Shown: positions 45,124 through 52,800 of the stretch, in pieces
How positions within the stretch are numbered: the stretch's first letter is position 1
Layout of the letters: each line of letters begins with the position of its first letter
Origin: a virus
IMG/VR virus record: IMGVR_UViG_3300031715_000001
Coordinates: 42,689-106,688 of that record
Strand: one strand, 5' to 3'
Length of the DNA stretch: 64,000 nt
The notes under the pieces: model-generated
Database searches by the model: none
The model's input: only the letters and a program-made list of their open reading frames with translations
What the model was told of the DNA's origin: nothing
Position numbers and translations under genes: made by a program

Positions 45124-45185
45124 CCGGACTGCCGGGGCGGCGTCCGCTCTTCATTGCGCCCGTTGCCAGGAGGGCGCAAAACGAA
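45119..45185 (+). repeat. Hairpin repeat with Box A, end of the Acb2-like gene
   Basis: Box A ATAACCGGACTGCCGGGG contains the stop of the plus-strand gene. Stem GCGCCC (45156-45161) with GGGCGC (45172-45177); tail AAAACGAA. The matching left copy of this cassette is not visible. Confidence 0.85.
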
Positions 45186-45197
45186 CCAAAGCCTTGA

Positions 45198-45959
45198 TCA
45201 CTGTCCCGGAACTACTGGTGTTCCATCACCCTTAGTAGGTCCAGCTAATGTTCTTGAAGATCCAAATGCTCCACTCAGTTTGTCATTATTGATCTGCTCT
45301 AACTTCTGAATTGCATCCTGATACTGTGCCGTCACTTCCGGGGTGACACTGAACCGGTAAGCGGGAGCTAGTGCGATCGTCAAACCGAGGCGCATCGGTA
45401 GGATATATTCAGTCGGAAAGTAGTTCTCGATCAGCTGCTGCTCGTCGCCTGGGGCAAAGGTGGTCAGCGGATTCCACTGCGCCTGCTTCAGGAATCCGTT
45501 GAACTGCGGGATGGGCGCGACATTGATGGTCGCAATCGGCACGTTGTAGTCGTAGAAATAATCCGTGGGCCCGTCCGGATCCTGGAGAGTCCTTGTCGTC
45601 AGGCTTCCAAACTGGGGCCGGGTCAGGATATTCAGCGGCCAGCGGCGCGCGGTTCCGACGATATACCAGACGGCCTGCACGTACACCGGCCTGGTGTAAG
45701 TGGGATTCGCGCCTCCGGTCTCGAAGTTTGGCGCAGCGCCGGCCCCCGGCCCGATCTGATAGCTCCCGACGCCCGCCGTGAGCGGATAAGAGACCTCGGG
45801 CACGAAGTTTAGCCGGAGCCTCGAGGCGGACCAGCTTTGCAGCATATCCGTCTGCGTTCGCATGGCGTGCGCGACACGTTGGCCGGACGGAGTCTGTCCG
45901 GGCGTGAGCGCGCCCACGTCAGAGAGCGAGTCGCTTATGAGGTCGAGTACAGAGGGCAT
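45198..45959 (-). CDS. Tail adaptor, P22 gp4-like, copy 1
   Basis: The product has 253 residues. The opening helices (VLDLISDSLSDVGALTPGQT, AHAMRTQTDMLQSWSASRLR) are typical of the gp4 adaptor family; a beta part follows (VSYPLTAGVGSYQIGPG), then helices (RLGLTIALAPAYRFSVTPEV, YQDAIQKLEQINND). The N-terminal pattern 'LIxxSLxxxGxLxxGQTxSxxxxxxAxxxxxxMLxSW' is the family hallmark. Its second, more diverged copy is at 40522-41262. Such adaptors seal the portal. It precedes a cassette. Confidence 0.65.
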   Translation of the reverse strand: MPSVLDLISDSLSDVGALTPGQTPSGQRVAHAMRTQTDMLQSWSASRLRLNFVPEVSYPLTAGVGSYQIGPGAGAAPNFETGGANPTYTRPVYVQAVWYIVGTARRWPLNILTRPQFGSLTTRTLQDPDGPTDYFYDYNVPIATINVAPIPQFNGFLKQAQWNPLTTFAPGDEQQLIENYFPTEYILPMRLGLTIALAPAYRFSVTPEVTAQYQDAIQKLEQINNDKLSGAFGSSRTLAGPTKGDGTPVVPGQ

Positions 45960-46014
45960 CGGGAGCTATCGCGACCACTGCGGTTCGGACTGTTCAGCTT
46001 TTGTTTTGTCGGCT

Positions 46015-46569
46015 TTACTTGTTCGCATCGGCCGCTCTCTTGTCCGCATCGGCCGCTCTCTTGTCCGCATCGGCCGCTTTCTTTTTCTCGGCGTTCAATT
46101 GGTCCTCGCAGTCGGGATCCTTTCCCGGTTGAAAGTCTTTTTCCGGTAGAGGGGGGTTGGCGAGGGGCGGCATGAAACGGCCTTGTTGGGTCGGCGCCGG
46201 CACGAGAACAGCCTCGGGAGCGAGGCGAAGAGGAGGTTCCCCTTCGGGCTGCACGGGCGCTGGGACCACTGGCGCCGTGTAAGCCGCCCGGATCGCCGCG
46301 CCGATATTTCTGCCGATGGACCCGGTTTTGGGGAACTGCTCGGCTATCGCTACGTCGCGGCCCATCTGGTCCAGAACTCCCTGGTTGTAGCCGCGCTGAT
46401 AATCTTCGTCGGCCAGTGCCAGGCGCGAGGCGGTGTCGGTAATGGCACGCTCGCGCGTGAATTGTTTGTAGTCTTCCGGATTCACGCGGCTGTGCTCGAG
46501 TTCATCCTTGACGAGCCGGGGTTTGCCTGGGTTTTGGGGATCCGGGATATAGCGGGGATGATGTTCCAT
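46015..46569 (-). CDS. Acidic/helical virion-region protein with tandem C-terminal repeats
   Basis: The product has 184 residues. The N-terminal half has helical charged sequence (TRERAITDTASRLALADEDYQ), a Pro-rich linker, and a C-terminal tail of three repeats of the form KRAADAD encoded by 21-bp tandem repeats. It starts directly after the ribosome site AAGGAG. No family is recognised; it may be a scaffold-like or head-internal protein. Confidence 0.5.
   Translation of the reverse strand: MEHHPRYIPDPQNPGKPRLVKDELEHSRVNPEDYKQFTRERAITDTASRLALADEDYQRGYNQGVLDQMGRDVAIAEQFPKTGSIGRNIGAAIRAAYTAPVVPAPVQPEGEPPLRLAPEAVLVPAPTQQGRFMPPLANPPLPEKDFQPGKDPDCEDQLNAEKKKAADADKRAADADKRAADANK
46024..46086 (-). 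repeat. 21-bp tandem repeats at the end of the 46.0-kb gene
   Basis: Three units of cgcatcggccgctctcttg-type sequence (unit 21 bases; the third diverges at its end) encode the KRAADAD repeats of the protein. The units are in frame, so copy number can change without loss of the frame. Confidence 0.8.
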
Positions 46570-46581
46570 AAAAACTCCTTT

Positions 46582-47007
46582 TTAGTTCGTGCTCCAGTAG
46601 GAAACGATCACGGTGTCACCCGAGTGCGTTCCATCGATACAGGCCATCGCCAGGTCTTCCCGGTCCGAGGGTGTGTTCCCGTTGGCTCCCTGGGGATCGG
46701 ATAGGCTATTGCCCGGCGAGGTCGACGTGCCGGGGCCGAGTTCGGCCGTCAATTGGGAGGGGTCGGTCGCGCTGCACGCGGTAGCGGCGGGAACGCCAAG
46801 CATGACGTACACGAGGCCCGTGCTGTTGTGGCGATTCTGAACAAATAAGCGGTCGACCAGCGTGGATTTGATCGCCAGGCGGATGGGCGTGCCGGCGGTG
46901 ATCGTTAAGAAGCCGCCACCGGAGGCCACCACATTGACGCGGCGGGCGTCCGCTAGCGGCGCGGTAAGAAATAGAATTGCAAGCAGCGATAGGGCGAGCC
47001 GTTTCAT
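46582..47007 (-). CDS. Small secreted-type protein after the capsid operon terminator
   Basis: The start at MKRLALSLL gives 141 residues with a Sec leader (MKRLALSLLAILFLTAPLADA). The body (VVASGGGFLTITAGTPIRLAI, LFVQNRHNSTGLVYVMLGV) resembles the beta domains of the small virion-associated proteins. Cys pair ACSAT and ACIDG. It lies directly downstream of the intrinsic terminator at 47024-47073, so it needs transcription from another promoter or readthrough. Confidence 0.5.
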   Translation of the reverse strand: MKRLALSLLAILFLTAPLADARRVNVVASGGGFLTITAGTPIRLAIKSTLVDRLFVQNRHNSTGLVYVMLGVPAATACSATDPSQLTAELGPGTSTSPGNSLSDPQGANGNTPSDREDLAMACIDGTHSGDTVIVSYWSTN

Positions 47008-47023
47008 TCGGATGTTCCTCGGT

Positions 47024-47073
47024 TGAAGAAAAAGGGGGAGAGAGCGGCGACTCGGTCGGATCGCCACTCTCTC
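47024..47073 (-). terminator. Strong intrinsic terminator after the capsid-associated gene
   Basis: On the minus strand the stem GAGAGAGTGGCGA pairs with TCGCCGCTCTCTC (13 pairs, one G-U) around a 10-base loop, followed by CCCCCTTTTTCTTC. This is a textbook intrinsic terminator about 50 bases after the stop of the gene at 47125. A second stem (CCGGCAC with GTGCCGG) lies between stop and terminator. Genes further left would need antitermination, readthrough or their own promoter. Confidence 0.8.
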
Positions 47074-47124
47074 GCGTAGGGGAAGGACCCCGGCACTCTG
47101 CAGCGACGTTAGTCGGTGCCGGCC

Positions 47125-47799
47125 TTAGAATACGACAGTGCCTTCGCTATAGACGGTGTAAGCCGGATTGATCACGTTGGTGATCACCACCCGGAAGCGT
47201 TTGCTGTTGTTCTGCGCCACGGTAACGGTGCCGACAATCGTCGCGCCCGTACCAGCCACCAAGGTAATGGCGAACGCGCCGGCCGAAGAGTTGAGAATCG
47301 TGAACTCGAAGCTCTGGTCGATGAAGGGCGTGCAATAAGACCCGATCGAGGCCAGCAGAAGCGTTGCCGTCGGCAGGGTATAGTTGGCCGCGGCGGTAGG
47401 AACCCCGAGAATCAGGATGCCCAACAGTTGCTCGGGCGTCAGAGTGACGGTGCCGATCAGATTGGCGATGTTGACGGTCTCGAATGAGGGCGTGAGGCGG
47501 CTGTAAAGCCCGAGACCTTGCTCCATGAAGGGCGGAAAGTCTTTTTCAGCTCCAGCCCAGACCAGCGCGCCGGCGCCGTGATAGCGGGCCGCCGATCCGA
47601 GTACCCCGCGGTTGGTCGCTACGATGAAATTCACGGGATCGACGATGGAATCGACTTCCAGGCCTTCGCGTCCGATCCAGAGGATGGTCCGGTTGGATTT
47701 GTTAGGTCCGGGAGCGGTAATGCCAGTGAGCGACCCCAGGGTGACGTTCTTGTCGGTGGGCTGAATGGTCGAGGTGAGAGAGGTGACTACGATAGACAT
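47125..47799 (-). CDS. Capsid-associated structural protein, decoration-like
   Basis: The product has 224 residues. Early part: TSLTSTIQPTDKNVTLGSLTG and WIGREGLEVDSIV. Middle part: VATNRGVLGSAARYHGAGALVWAG. The C-terminus is beta-rich (GAFAITLVAGTGATIVGTVTVAQNNSKRFRVV). The first third shares its layout with the small virion proteins at 41.8 and 44.1 kb. It follows the coat protein directly and ends before a strong terminator, which fits a decoration or head-completion protein. Confidence 0.5.
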   Translation of the reverse strand: MSIVVTSLTSTIQPTDKNVTLGSLTGITAPGPNKSNRTILWIGREGLEVDSIVDPVNFIVATNRGVLGSAARYHGAGALVWAGAEKDFPPFMEQGLGLYSRLTPSFETVNIANLIGTVTLTPEQLLGILILGVPTAAANYTLPTATLLLASIGSYCTPFIDQSFEFTILNSSAGAFAITLVAGTGATIVGTVTVAQNNSKRFRVVITNVINPAYTVYSEGTVVF

Positions 47800-47845
47800 G
47801 ATTGGTTGTTCTCCTTATTTGCTGTCTTTTCTTCAAGCCCGCTTT

Positions 47846-49105
47846 TTACAGCGAGCAGATCAGACAAGCCTTTCTCGATTGGCCAACCAGCGTGCCCAAA
47901 AGCATGTCTAGCCGTGTGACCACCTCGCCCGACATCACATCGGAAGCGCGCCAGACGCGCATCCCGATCTTCATGATCTTCGAGCGCGTGCGCCCGGAGA
48001 GTTTGTCGACGTCGGCCGGAAGCACGAGGTTCGGTGAGGCGTAAACCAGCGCCGATTTGTGCATGGCGATTCCCACCGTGAAAGTGATGCTGGAGATGGC
48101 GTTCATCGTGGCGCCGGTGGGTTGGCCCCAGATGAATACGGGAGCGTTGGCGGCCGGAAGCGCGGAAACGTTGGCGTAAGCGGTGCCGAACTCGATTGCC
48201 TCGGTGAGGGTAACGGTCACGGTCCCGGTGTTCGAGGAATTACAGGCGGCCGCAACGGTGAAAGCCTGCAGATCGCCTGGATAGACGACACCCAAGACCG
48301 GGTGCACCATGGCGCAGCCGGTAAACTGCAGCTTGTCGCCTTGCAGAAGGACGCCGGTGATGCTGTTCGCAAAACCGGAGAGGTTGATCGAAGTGCCGGA
48401 TTGATTGGCTCCAGCAACAAGCGGAACCGCGCCGGTGAAATTACCGGTGGTTTGCTGATAGAGCGCCTGTTCCATGTACCAGGTCGCTCCGCCGAATTCT
48501 CCCATCTTGCCGGCCATCGAACCAGTCCGATAGCGTTCGCTGATTTCGGCGGTGGGGTTGAAGAACGTGCGTCCGGTCGCGGTCGCCTTCTGATCCATCG
48601 CGGCGTCGACCAGGATGTGTCTTACTCCGCCCATGCCGGCGGGCGTTCCACCTTGACTCAGTAGCCGGTGGGCGTCTTGGTAGACATCGAGCGAGGTCGG
48701 TACGACGCCCGGAGTACCTACGAAATTCGAAACGCCGAGCGCCATGGTCTGAGTGGCGGATTTCGCGGCGGCGGCCCCGATGGCGTCCACGTGGGGCTCG
48801 AGGACTTGTTCTTTGAAGTCGTTCAATTCCATCGACAGCATGCGGTCGGTCAAAAGTGAGTCCGAACCGAAGGCGGGAGGAATGACCATTGTGACCAGGC
48901 GCTCGTCGATGGCCTGGGGTTGTGCGCGCTCTCCGCGGCGCGATTGCATGTAAACGGGCAACCGGATGGCGATCGTATCGCCTTTTACCGGAGAATTCGC
49001 CCATTGGGGATCGTAGCGGCCGTCTGCCAATTGCAGGATGACGGAATTCTGGCTATACCGCTCCATCGCTTCGTCGAGGATGATGTCGCTAGTTAATAGA
49101 GGCAA
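47846..49105 (-). CDS. Major capsid protein, P22 coat-like
   Basis: The product has 419 residues. The N-arm (ILDEAMERYSQNSVILQLADG, VKGDTIAIRLPVYMQSRRG, LVTMVIPPAFGSDSLLTD) and the C-terminal strand (KIGMRVWRASDVMSGEVVTRLD) match the P22 gene 5 coat family; the 'KGDTxxIRLP' segment and 'RVWxxxDxxxGxxxxRLD' ending are diagnostic. The I-domain is present in between (GCAMVHPVLGVVYPGDLQAF). It lies after the scaffold gene, as in P22. It is about the same length as the P22 coat. Confidence 0.75.
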   Translation of the reverse strand: MPLLTSDIILDEAMERYSQNSVILQLADGRYDPQWANSPVKGDTIAIRLPVYMQSRRGERAQPQAIDERLVTMVIPPAFGSDSLLTDRMLSMELNDFKEQVLEPHVDAIGAAAAKSATQTMALGVSNFVGTPGVVPTSLDVYQDAHRLLSQGGTPAGMGGVRHILVDAAMDQKATATGRTFFNPTAEISERYRTGSMAGKMGEFGGATWYMEQALYQQTTGNFTGAVPLVAGANQSGTSINLSGFANSITGVLLQGDKLQFTGCAMVHPVLGVVYPGDLQAFTVAAACNSSNTGTVTVTLTEAIEFGTAYANVSALPAANAPVFIWGQPTGATMNAISSITFTVGIAMHKSALVYASPNLVLPADVDKLSGRTRSKIMKIGMRVWRASDVMSGEVVTRLDMLLGTLVGQSRKACLICSL

Positions 49106-49192
49106 GTGAGGTCTCCCGAGTTCAGGCGCGCTTCAAGCGGCCCGAGAATTGGGGAGCGAAGGATCGAGTCTTCGGTAGCCTGGGGACGAACC

Positions 49193-50473
49193 CTACATCT
49201 CTCCGCGTTCCTTGCGCAGTTTGCGCCGGGCGTCGGAGTCCATGGGGTCTACATCTTCCGGTTTCAAAGTCGGTGCCGCGCTGCGACCCTTAATGGGCGT
49301 GGGCGACGGCTCTTCTCTCCGGGGTGGCTGGTTGGGTGAAGTCTGCTGGGGGGCCGCTGCTGCAGCAGCTGCGGCAAGCGGGGGAACTGCGGCGACTGGC
49401 GCGGCTGGCGGTTTGGTTTCGCTCTTGAGCTTATAGCGGAAAATGGCGATCTCCTGAGCGGCGACGTAAAGCGCTTGCGATACCTCGTCCGGCGTCTTGG
49501 GATCTCCTACTTTCTTGACTATTTCTTCCAGTTCCGCTTGATGAGCGGGTTGAGCGAGCTCGTACGCCAGTTCAAGTCCATCGGGCAACGACTCTACGAG
49601 CAGGTGCCGCATGATTTTGTTGGTATTGTCCCGGCCGAAGTTGGCGGCGTCGGTTTCCCTGTCGAAGTTGGGATGCGCCTGACGCACATCGCTCAACCTC
49701 TTGGTGATACCTTCGTTACGCTTGACTTCGGTCTGGCGCTGCGTGTCGCGTTCGCGCTGGGCCGTATCCACCCGCTGTTTCTCGGTTTGATCGAAAGCTC
49801 GCCTCTTATCGTTCCAGTCGACTAGCTTCTCGGTGTACTCGGTACGCGCTTCCTCGAGCGCCGCTACCGGGTCGTCCTGATCGGCATAATCTTCCAGTTT
49901 GGGCCGGGCGGGTCTCGCTTCGGAGAATTCAACGGGCTTAATGGGCTCTTCTGCTTTGGCGGGTTCCTTTGCGGGCGTAGCTGCGGGTTGAGGAGTAGCT
50001 ACCAGCGATGACGGGGTAGATGGTTGTGCCACCCGCGCCCGTAATTCGGCAATCGTAGCTTCCTGGACCGCAAGCTTGCGCGCATCCTCGGATCTGGCCG
50101 TTTCGAGTTCATGCAGCCGTTTGGTACGTTTGGCGTGTCTCCCTAGCTTTTCTTCATCAGATTTGGTCGATTCGGCCTGATATTCAGCTCGTGTTTCTGC
50201 GTCGATCGCTTCGTGCTCCTCGGCAGCGGGCGCGCCGGCGGCAGGTACTGCCTTTTCAGGGGCAGGTGGTGCTGCAGCGCTCTTGTCTGGCTCGGGGGGT
50301 GCGGGCGTCTTCGGTTCGGCTGGCTTATCGGCCGGTTGGTGCTGTTCTTCCCCCGACTCTTCGACTTGGACGTCGTAGCCCTTGTCCTTAAAGTGGGCAA
50401 GCGTTGCCGCCTGTTCCTCGGGGGATTGTTCTACGGCGTTCTCAAATGTTCTGTCGTCTAAAGCAGAGGGCAT
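49193..50473 (-). CDS. Scaffolding protein
   Basis: The product has 426 residues, extremely Ala/Glu/Pro-rich and unstructured at both ends, with a long helical middle (TEKLVDWNDKRRAFDQTEKQR, NEGITKRLSDVRQAH). The last 80 residues are Pro/Ala-rich and then basic (KLRKERGEM). Composition, size and a place just upstream of the coat gene fit a capsid scaffold that is removed after assembly. No motif search was possible, so the identity rests on context. Confidence 0.65.
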   Translation of the reverse strand: MPSALDDRTFENAVEQSPEEQAATLAHFKDKGYDVQVEESGEEQHQPADKPAEPKTPAPPEPDKSAAAPPAPEKAVPAAGAPAAEEHEAIDAETRAEYQAESTKSDEEKLGRHAKRTKRLHELETARSEDARKLAVQEATIAELRARVAQPSTPSSLVATPQPAATPAKEPAKAEEPIKPVEFSEARPARPKLEDYADQDDPVAALEEARTEYTEKLVDWNDKRRAFDQTEKQRVDTAQRERDTQRQTEVKRNEGITKRLSDVRQAHPNFDRETDAANFGRDNTNKIMRHLLVESLPDGLELAYELAQPAHQAELEEIVKKVGDPKTPDEVSQALYVAAQEIAIFRYKLKSETKPPAAPVAAVPPLAAAAAAAAPQQTSPNQPPRREEPSPTPIKGRSAAPTLKPEDVDPMDSDARRKLRKERGEM

Positions 50474-50507
50474 TTTCCTATGTCAAGAGTGAGGCATGAA
50501 ACGCGGT

Positions 50508-50747
50508 TTACCTAGGATTGGCCGGTAATACATGCCGATGTGAATTGGCTTGTATCCGCGCTACTTCCGAGTGCATGACACGCGCGATCAGTCCAATTTC
50601 GGAATCCTGGACGTGCATGCGATGGTCCCGGCCGTCCCGCCAGCGATGGGAGCCGCATTCCGGACACCGCCGGCACTCCGGGCGTCCATTGCGTTTCTTC
50701 CACCAGTGGCGGCAGATGTGACAAGTACGTAGTAATGAATCGATCAT
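50508..50747 (-). CDS. Small zinc-finger protein
   Basis: The start ATG overlaps the preceding stop by one base (TGATG); an in-frame ATG fifteen bases upstream is possible but lies in the previous gene. The product (79 residues) has CHICRHWWKKRNGRPECRRC and CPECGSHRW, a clear zinc-binding set. It is one of several small Cys-rich genes in the operon. The family is not recognised. Confidence 0.55.
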   Translation of the reverse strand: MIDSLLRTCHICRHWWKKRNGRPECRRCPECGSHRWRDGRDHRMHVQDSEIGLIARVMHSEVARIQANSHRHVLPANPR

Positions 50748-50986
50748 CAGGCGTCGTTCCATCCATCGCTGCGTTTGCGCCGCTTCTTCACACGGAGTCT
50801 CCGGTAGCCGTATTTCTGCTTGGGCGGCACTGTGTGCTCCGGTAAATCCGATTCCTTGGTTGCGGCGAAGTCGTGGAGTTGCTGGTGTGGCATCTTCAGC
50901 AATCCTTTATTGCGTGCGTAGAGTTGCTCCGGATGGTGCTCCGCGATCGCCATCACGGTTCGCTGTGCTTTGCTTATGGATGGCAC
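50747..50986 (-). CDS. Small basic phage protein of the KESDLPE type
   Basis: The product has 79 residues: SKAQRTVMAIAEHHPEQLYARN, then MPHQQLHDFAATKESDLPEH, a motif seen in small proteins of many phages (DUF3008-like, from memory), then a basic tail (RLRVKKRRKRSDGWNDA). The last seven residues (SDGWNDA) and the overlapping junction to the next gene are repeated at the gene at 52793-53272, which suggests a duplicated gene junction. Confidence 0.5.
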   Translation of the reverse strand: MPSISKAQRTVMAIAEHHPEQLYARNKGLLKMPHQQLHDFAATKESDLPEHTVPPKQKYGYRRLRVKKRRKRSDGWNDA

Positions 50987-51085
50987 GGTGTTTTTCCTTC
51001 TGCCACTGAGATTAAGTACTGCGAAAAACCGTGTTCGGTACTAATTGGAGATGACACGCGGGTTAAAAGCGCATAGCATTGAGCA

Positions 51086-51892
51086 ATGCCAATCCAGAAT
51101 ACGAAGGTCTGCACGAAGTGTGGTCGCGAATTGCCCACATCATCTTTCTGGGTTACCAAAACGCGGAACAACTATATTCACGCACGCTGCAAGGACTGTG
51201 ACATTAGCGCCAAGCGCTCCACCGTGCGAGAGTTTAATCGTTCCGCCGCCCTCTGTGAGAATGGGCACGACGATTGGCAAGTCAACGCGAATGGATTCCG
51301 CTATTGCGTAACGTGCAAGCGTGCTGCTGGTAAGCCGCTATCCAGAAAAGAGCACAACAAACGGCAGGCTCAAAGAAAGCGGAATCTTGCTTCGAAACGC
51401 GGTCACCCATTGTGCGCTTGTGGTTGCGGCGACCGGGTGGTTATCGAAAGTTCTAGATTTCTCAAAGGACACGGACGGGATCCTTGGACTTTATGCGCAA
51501 ATGGGCATTTGCTTTCGGAGACTCGGAAAAGGCACCCCAACGGGGATACCTTTTGCTCTGTTTGTAGAAATGGGCGCTCGAAGAAGTTTGCGGAGGATCA
51601 TAGGGATAGGCTTCCAGCGTACAACCGAAAATCCAAGATCAAACGATCTTATGGCCTGACCACGCGAGACTTTGAGGCCCTCCTCGAATCCCAGGGCGGG
51701 GTATGCGCCATCTGCGGCGGCCAAGATTGGGGTTTTCGCGGTCCCCATATCGATCATGACCATAAGACCGATAAGATTCGCGGCGTTCTCTGCCATCGGT
51801 GCAACACAGGGCTTGGACTCCTGCGCGATAGCGAAGATATTCTAATGAAGGCCATATCCTATTTGGCCAGCCGAAATCAGCGAGCCGCCTGA
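51086..51892 (+). CDS. HNH endonuclease, endonuclease VII type, second copy
   Basis: The product has 268 residues and several Cys pairs at the start (CTKCGRELPTSSF, ARCKDC), a second CxxH/CxxC part (LCENGHDDWQ, YCVTCK), then a basic linker. The C-terminal 80 residues are the endonuclease VII HNH fold: CAICGG, HIDHDHKTDKIRGVLCHRCNTGLGLLRD. It has the same architecture as the gene at 17.8 kb but differs in the N-terminus, so it is not a recent duplicate. It is against the late operon and sits between minus-strand genes. Members cut branched DNA; a homing role is likely. Confidence 0.85.
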   Translation: MPIQNTKVCTKCGRELPTSSFWVTKTRNNYIHARCKDCDISAKRSTVREFNRSAALCENGHDDWQVNANGFRYCVTCKRAAGKPLSRKEHNKRQAQRKRNLASKRGHPLCACGCGDRVVIESSRFLKGHGRDPWTLCANGHLLSETRKRHPNGDTFCSVCRNGRSKKFAEDHRDRLPAYNRKSKIKRSYGLTTRDFEALLESQGGVCAICGGQDWGFRGPHIDHDHKTDKIRGVLCHRCNTGLGLLRDSEDILMKAISYLASRNQRAA

Positions 51893-51919
51893 AACCGCCC
51901 TTGCCGGGGAGAAGAGGCA

Positions 51920-52345
51920 TTACGCCATCGTCACGCCTTGGAGGTTGACGACTTTCCACTTTCCGTTGTATGCCACTAGCTCGATGCCGCCGCCCGCATT
52001 AGCCGCAAACGTCGCGGTGTTCACATGCGCTGCTCCGTCCTGGAATAGTCCCGTGGCGGTGATAACGTGGGCTTGGGCGGTATCGCTGGTGAAGACCAGC
52101 CTGACTCCGTCGTCCCCATTGGCTGACTGCGCGCCAGCGGTAGGGGCCGGAAGCGTGATGGCGCAGGCCCCGGCGGCGTAGGTGATCACGTAAACCGCCG
52201 AAACATGCTGATTGATGAGCGCCGTAGAGAGCGGGAGCGGAATTGGGAAATAAGGCACTTGCCCGAGAGCAACCGCCTTGACTACCTTGATGGCATCGTT
52301 GGCGATAACACCGCCATCTTGCTGGACTTTCACATTGAGGGACAT
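51920..52345 (-). CDS. Virion-region beta protein
   Basis: The start at MSLNVKVQQDGG has a clear ribosome site (aaAGGAGaaatctaaaATG), giving 141 residues. The product is beta-rich (VRLVFTSDTAQAHVITATG, AATFAANAGGGIELVAYNGKW-like ending) and resembles small phage decoration or fibre proteins in composition. No signal peptide. It lies between a cassette block and the convergent HNH gene. Confidence 0.55.
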   Translation of the reverse strand: MSLNVKVQQDGGVIANDAIKVVKAVALGQVPYFPIPLPLSTALINQHVSAVYVITYAAGACAITLPAPTAGAQSANGDDGVRLVFTSDTAQAHVITATGLFQDGAAHVNTATFAANAGGGIELVAYNGKWKVVNLQGVTMA

Positions 52346-52455
52346 TTTAGATTTCTCCTTTGAATTCGAATTGGGATGAGTAGGGGCTTTGCGGGCGCCA
52401 CGTCGGCGCAGCACGCAGTCTATGGGTTGCTTCATTTATTTCACGAACCGAGATC

Positions 52456-52503
52456 TGAGGGGCACCCATCTTCGGTCGATGCCGCCGAGCGCGTTGGGGA
52501 TTT
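52456..52503 (-). repeat. Half copy of the long-loop hairpin repeat
   Basis: On the minus strand CCCCAACGCGCTCGGCGGCA, then CGAAGATGGGTGCCCC, follows the left half of the long copies at 19.3 and 38.0 kb; the right half is missing. It lies right after the stop of the gene at 52513. Confidence 0.65.
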
Positions 52504-52512
52504 GCGGTCCGG

Positions 52513-52800
52513 TTACCTGGGCTTGGTGGTCCTACAGTTGCAATCGAAGGTGTCCCAGATGGCGCAGTCTTTGTGATGCGTGACCATACCGTGTGCAGCG
52601 GCGCGCTCTACCTGACGCGCCGCCGCTCCCAGAAAAAGCGCTGTCGTGGTGGGGTCTTCTGAAACCGCGATGCCGTGCATGTCGATCTCGCCGTTGCTCA
52701 TGAAGGCGTGGTCGTAGCCGGCTGCTTTCAGTTTCAGTTTGATCTCCTGGTATGCATCCGAAGAGACTTCCAGTACCACGTAGGTGTGTGTGTTATGCAT
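52513..52800 (-). CDS. Hypothetical phage protein with C-terminal Cys-rich tail
   Basis: The start overlaps the preceding stop (ATGCATAA); a start twelve bases upstream is also possible. The product has 95 residues. The fold: THTYVVLEVSSDAYQEIKLKL, AGYDHAFMSNGEIDMHGIAVS, TTALFLGAAARQVERAAAHG, ending HHKDCAIWDTFDCNC. The first part looks like a compact alpha/beta protein found in several phage genomes. A hairpin half-copy follows its stop. Function unknown. Confidence 0.5.
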   Translation of the reverse strand: MHNTHTYVVLEVSSDAYQEIKLKLKAAGYDHAFMSNGEIDMHGIAVSEDPTTTALFLGAAARQVERAAAHGMVTHHKDCAIWDTFDCNCRTTKPR

